From Penicillus capitatus (lineage: Eukaryota; Chlorophyta), in contig OZ287708.1 in assembly GCA_965649825.1 (NCBI GenBank), positions 62,001 to 126,000 on the forward strand: 64,000 nucleotides of DNA. The letters run 5' to 3'. Shown in pieces: positions 59,467-64,000 of this stretch. How positions within the stretch are numbered: position 1 is the stretch's first letter; each line of letters starts with the position of its first letter. A model generated the notes under the pieces. It made no database searches. It was not told the origin of the DNA and saw only the letters and a program-made list of their open reading frames with translations. The position numbers and the translations under genes were made by a program.

Positions 59467-61531
59467 ATGCCGAAACTGTCTCATATCGCGTCGTTTTACA
59501 GAGAGGAGTGTTCCAAAGCGCTGAAACTGAATGAAGTCCAGGAATTACTTATGAGTGAGAATGGCTTCATGACTGGCGTGATGCACGCACGGAACCTCTG
59601 TAACTTGGACGAGATCATTGCTGTCACAGATCCACCACAACAACCGTCGTCCTCTGCTGATCTGCTGAGTGTGACGGTGGATGTGCAGACGCAATTGGCT
59701 CTGCTGTACGGATTTTATACATGCCTTGAATCTGGGCTACCCAGATCACAAGCCTTTGATGGAGAATCCAGCCGATCCCGAGAATTTCCACGTGACAAAT
59801 CGATCCTACTCACGCATTGCGATCATCGTCCAGAAACTGAATACGACACAAGTGGTGGTGGAGAAAGGCTCTCAGGTAACAACAGCTTCCCACAAGCGAA
59901 ACCTCTTTCCAAGTCATGGCTCGCGTTTTGGCAGTAGGAGGTCCGTAAAATGAGTCAAGGTTGGGCGCGAGTGGCGGGTCAGCTTCTCAACAGCTCCCGT
60001 CCCTTCTATGTCTACTCATGGAAGCAAGCTCTGATGGTGGATCTCAAAATCGCACTCAGAATGATCGGCATTCCACTGTCCATCGGGGTGATCTTGGCCT
60101 GTCTTCCCTTCAACACAGATGTCGAGACGAAGGACCATCCACTCTATGCCTTCGTCGGCATCGGAATTCTCGGATTCCAGACAGGTGCATGTATTTTCTG
60201 GCCTCTCGCCTCAAGCTGCGTTTCTAGGCCTCTTTGTGAATGCTTGGATTGGATATTATTTCTACATCCATATGAGCATCATGAGCTACCTCTTCAGTGC
60301 AATCGTTGCCCCTTTCATCAGCATTGCCCTCTATTTCGCCCTGTCGGCCATCGTCTTTCCATTCTACAACACCCCTGTCTGCATCATGCTTATCCTCACA
60401 ACCTTCGTCCAACCATTCCTGCACGCGTGCTCGATCATGAAGCGCATGTCTGCATAGGTTTACTTGATGTCCTATCCACATATGCCTGCACGTCTGAAAC
60501 AGAAGTCCGAGGTCAAGAAGGATGTCGGGAACTCGCTGATCATCCTCGAGTTCTTTATGCTGGTCTTTGTGGTCAATCGATTGCTGGTGCTGAATTTTGG
60601 ACAGAGGGACACGACATCGCTCATTGTTCTGAGTGTGATCTATCCGCTGCTCGTGAGCAGAAGCAAAACAGACTGCGCCAGAATGGCAGAAGCATTCAAC
60701 CGCAAATCTGTTGCCGTCGTGGAAGCCTTCTTCACATTCGTGTCCTCCGTTTTCCAGGTCTGACTCGGCAGCAAAGACCTTATTGGCATGCCCCTTCTCT
60801 GCAGATGATCGTATTTCTCTCCATCAACTCAAAAGCTAACCCCCTCTACATCTTCTTCCTCATCAACTTCACCGATTTTATCTGTCTCATCGTGGGAGGC
60901 CCCGTTTCTGCCTTCTTCGAGAAAAACAATGCTCAAATTCTGAAAGAGCATCGGGAGAAAGTTGACACAGATCCCTTTAACGAAGCGCTAGGTGTCTTTG
61001 CGAAGTGGGTTAAGGTAGGACCACCCCATCATCCCTCTCTGCCAAGCAGTTGGTCATCTCGGTGCTCGATGCTCAGGACCCATTTCATCTGAAGCCACTG
61101 CTTATCAAGTGTTACTGTGAAGCATCAGCCAAATCCACGTTCATTGTCTTGGCATTGCTCATCCGCTGGGGTCCGTCTGGAAAAGCCTATCCCTTCATTC
61201 ACGACGTGGACGACAAGGGCTTCTACGAAGCCATCTATTTCACCGTGGTGGAGTTTGCCATGTGGCTCTCGATGCAGTATCTTGTGGAGATATACCTCAG
61301 ACGGCAGAGATGCCAATACATGCTGCAGTAAATTGCCATCTTCTTTTTCTGGACCACACTCACTGCGTCCCCAGGAAAGAGAAGAAGAACATGCTGTGCA
61401 TTGCAAACATCTTGGGCCTCATCAACTCCTTTGTCACAGTGAATTGCGCCCGTAGACATGGTAGATGATTTGACAAGGGTGCCTTCTAGGCGCTGCTATT
61501 GCTTCAGCAGACACCTGTATCAGGCGCATGA
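59467..61531 (+). CDS. Polytopic membrane protein of unknown family
   Basis: Exons joined by short introns encode about ten or eleven hydrophobic helices. A soluble N-terminal part has MENPADPENFHV and RIAIIVQKLNTTQVVVE, then EVRKMSQGWARVA leads to helices such as IALRMIGIPLSIGVILA, FVGIGILGFQTGACIFW, LSAIVFPFYNTPVCIML, EFFMLVFVVNRLLVL, LINFTDFICLIVGGPV and FTVVEFAMWLSMQYLV. The last exon ends ALLLLQQTPVSGA (stop at 61,531). There is no signal peptide, and I see no signature of a known transporter. Start is uncertain: 59,467 (MPKLSHIASFY) needs an intron of about 80 bp near 59,669-59,748. It ends about 167 bp from the next, convergent gene. Confidence 0.6.
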
Positions 61532-61698
61532 TCCAATGAACGTGGAATCTGAGAAGAGATCGATTCTCTTCGTCATAAACGACTCACAAATCGTTCAAAA
61601 CGGATCAATAAGTAAGGAGTGTTCAAAACGACGCATATTAAAATGCAGCAAGTTTTCTTTCGAGAACCGTCAGTTCTTGGCGACATTCCCTGCGAAAT

Positions 61699-63655
61699 TC
61701 ATGCAGAAGTTAATGAATTGTCGCAGCGTATGGGTTGGCACTTGATTTCTTGTGCGTATCGCTTCTCCTCGGCTGTCATGTTGGATGCCTCCTCTGCCAA
61801 TCTGGCAATTTCATTGTCCATGGATTCCATGGCCTGCTTGAAAGCCACCACCCCTTTCAGCACGTCGCTATTCTCACGCTCAAATGCTCTGTGCCATCCA
61901 CGATCTCATGTCGATAGAGAGATTCGGTAGTGGACATGGACCTCAGATCAGCAAGTGCTTCTTTTTTGCTTTCTTGAGCCTCTTTCAGTCGCTGATTGAA
62001 TCTTTCTATCGACGACTTGATCTCTGCCTTCAATGCCAATGCAGCATTTTTCTCACCCAATGCCTTCTCTCTGCGTATCATCTTGCTGTTTCCAAGATCA
62101 CTTGATAGAGCTTATCGTACTTCTGCTGACGCAGTGCCTCCTCTCGTGCCTCCCTCTTAGGCGTAGCTGTACGAGAAGGGGCGCCCTTTGACGCTGGGGC
62201 TGATTTGCTTTGATAAGAACGTTCTGCCTGAGTCGCTGGACCTTCTTTGCGTTTCAGACCTGGCAGACCACCCACACTGATACTGGATCGCACGCTTTGA
62301 TCTTCATCCTCTATCTGAATCGTCACGGATTAAGACACAGACAACCTAAAAATGAGAACGCACCGGTTCCTCCTCTCCTTCCGAAAGAAGGCGTTCGTAG
62401 ATTTGCGTTATCGGTTCTTTTGTCGATTCTGCAGAGACTGGCGTACGACGAAGAATGAGCAGTCGCTCGTCAAGATAGAGAATCTGATCACGAATTTCAA
62501 AGTCATCATCTTCCGTTTTCGTTCCGAAAGGGCCTTCGCGTTTTCTCTTGGTTAGGTTTATCTCGATCACCACGACTGTTTATTGACGATGCCTTGTTCA
62601 ATTTTCACTTACCACCGTTCTGTCGGACGACAGAATCTTGGCAGCACCGATACGAGACCGAGATGCAGGAAACACTCCAAACTCCTTCATCTCGAATCTC
62701 TCGACAACATCAAGGGAATCGTAGATGGTAAAAGTCGGTTTCGTGGCAAACGGTGGAAACCCCGCCTGTCCGAGATAACGAACCTCAAACATGATTATGG
62801 GTCAGTGAACGACATTCACAGCCAAGCCTTACGGCGTAGTTTCCTGGCAGCAATGGACTTCTGGCAGGATTCCGAGGAATTTTGAATTGAGCCAGTTCCT
62901 CAACCTTGGAGAAAACGTGAGGTGAGTGAAATCGGCGAACAGGAGTATGGCAGCGTACAATGGATTGTACACGTTCGTTTACTCCGACCATCGCTTTGTC
63001 ATCTCGCCGTTTTATCAGCTCCATTACTTCAGACAACAGTTCCTCCACTCTATTCGACTTCGCCTGCGAATCTCCTCCTGTTTACGGTCATCTCGCTGCG
63101 CAGAGAAATCCATCCATGGTATGACCTCCAAAGAAAAGCGATTGCAGGAAGCTGGCGTGGGGGATCGTGGCTTCTCTTCCCCTTGCCATCGGTCGGCCAT
63201 CCCAGAGAGGCGTCGGCGAATAGAGGTGCTGTCTGTGGGCGACGCTGGACGTCGAAGGGCCGCCTTTCTTCGAGAAAGAAGCCACCGATGACGATCGGGG
63301 CACTGGTGTCGATCTCGTCGCTGTCGTCGTCCACATCTCGAAAATCGTTTGCGATCTGTGATGGGCGACATCTATTCTTCGCGTAATGCTCCAAAATGAC
63401 TGACGAAAAGAAGCAATGTCGGAGACGAACTTCCGTTGAAAACGCGGCAGTGAAATGACACATAGAGAGGGTTCTCATATGACGGTTGCGGTGAAAGATA
63501 GGAGCGGAGCGGTCGAAGACAGGAGGACCGAGCAAAAGACTGAGAGTACTGCTCTTCAAGATTTCCCCTCGGCCGTCTGAAGATGAAAAAGACGAGACGG
63601 CGTCGCTGAGTGCTTTCTCGACGGATAGCGCCTCGATCGACGACGACGACGACAC
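61699..63655 (-). CDS. Coiled-coil protein of unknown function
   Basis: Read on the minus strand from 63,655 (MSSSSSIEALSVEKAL) to a stop at 61,699. A Ser-rich start is followed by segments with MELIKRRDDKAMVGVNERVQ, VEELAQFKIPRNPARSP, FEVRYLGQAGFPPF, FEIRDQILYLDERLLILR, a Lys/Ala/Ser-rich linker (62,100-62,326), and a long coiled coil (KAEIKSSIERFNQRLKEAQE, VAFKQAMESMDNEIARLAEE). Exons are separated by short GT-AG introns near 63,040, 62,880, 62,800, 62,590, 62,340 and 62,090, of which the last three look clean. A cytoskeletal or flagellar role is a guess from composition and neighbours. Confidence 0.55.
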
Positions 63656-63723
63656 TCAGGAATCGACACAGGTTACACGATGACCCATTTCACATTTCAC
63701 TAAAATGTCGTGGCATTGATGAT

Positions 63724-63841
63724 GGGTATGGCAGGGAGAAGAGGTTCATGGCGAGGTCGACATCTATGGTCAGTTTGTGCCTTATGTTTCATGCGAGATG
63801 CTAGATTGCGTTGAGTGTCACAGACCCATTATGGCCTCCAG
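63724..63841 (+). CDS. Partial exon with a Cys pair, cut by window end
   Basis: A plus-strand open stretch contains EVDIYGQFVPYVSCEMLDC and CVECHRPIMAS, then meets a consensus donor (cctccag|gtaagg). CxxC followed by Cys-containing downstream sequence could be half of a zinc-binding module. The gene's start and continuation are not in the window. The final 160 bp show nothing further I can support. Confidence 0.25.
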
Positions 63842-64000
63842 GTAAGGAACCAAGATGTGTGTTGATTGTGGGGTAAGACGGGATGTGGTGATCTCCGGTA
63901 TGTTGCGATACGGAAGGTATGCAGCACATTTGTCGAGATGTATGGGATATGGTCGTTCAGCTTCAAGTCGAAGCGCCTGAGATGAAACGAAAACACTGAG

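Noticed and set aside
1-64000. tRNA or rRNA genes
   Set aside because: I saw no convincing cloverleaf with conserved T-arm or any rRNA-like stretch by eye; a covariance search would be needed to exclude them.

Overview
This is nuclear DNA from a protist-like eukaryote. The genes are interrupted by many short GT-AG introns, mostly 45-60 bp, and reading frames resume cleanly when these are removed. I read conserved eukaryotic families on both strands: ribosomal protein uL23, Ufd1, a Has1/DDX18 helicase, a TTLL12-like protein and an Sfi1-like centrin-binding repeat protein. A class-C flavodiiron protein and a plant-type L-galactono-1,4-lactone dehydrogenase point to a photosynthetic lineage or one with photosynthetic ancestry. 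The Sfi1-like and TTLL12-like genes suggest centrioles or flagella. An alga or alveolate-type protist with a complex plastid is my best guess, but species cannot be fixed from the sequence.

Layout. Positions 1-5,100 are gene-poor: uncertain exons, a degenerate CAG-rich minisatellite and three related hairpins. An intronless gene for an organellar OPR/HPR-like repeat protein follows (5,348-7,342, minus). Positions 7,900-21,690 hold a tandem segmental duplication: two copies of about 4.7-4.9 kb, each starting at a 25/28/41-bp minisatellite, with one 100-bp assembly gap. Copy B runs into a complete receptor gene. Copy A is broken inside the same gene and joined to the tail of a C-type lectin domain.

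The most striking gene is at 20,929-24,929. Eleven exons join in frame into about 1,159 residues: signal peptide, a Cache-like region split by a VWA domain (the layout of calcium-channel alpha2-delta subunits), a C-type lectin domain, one transmembrane helix and an intracellular TKL-like kinase.

From 25,138 to the end the DNA is compact, with genes often arranged head-to-head or tail-to-tail: GLDH and a CMGC kinase (start codons 47 bp apart), a cysteine-motif repeat protein, uL23 with a probable intronic box C/D snoRNA, Ufd1, a CP-motif membrane protein, a giant Sfi1-like gene (38,209-50,029), the flavodiiron protein, a CBM20 protein, Has1, the TTLL12-like gene, an unknown acidic protein, a polytopic membrane protein and a coiled-coil protein. 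These are independent eukaryotic genes, not an operon. Common themes are cytoskeleton/centriole (Sfi1, TTLL12-like, coiled-coil proteins), ribosome biogenesis (uL23, Has1, snoRNA), redox and plastid metabolism (GLDH, flavodiiron, CBM20) and cell-surface sensing.
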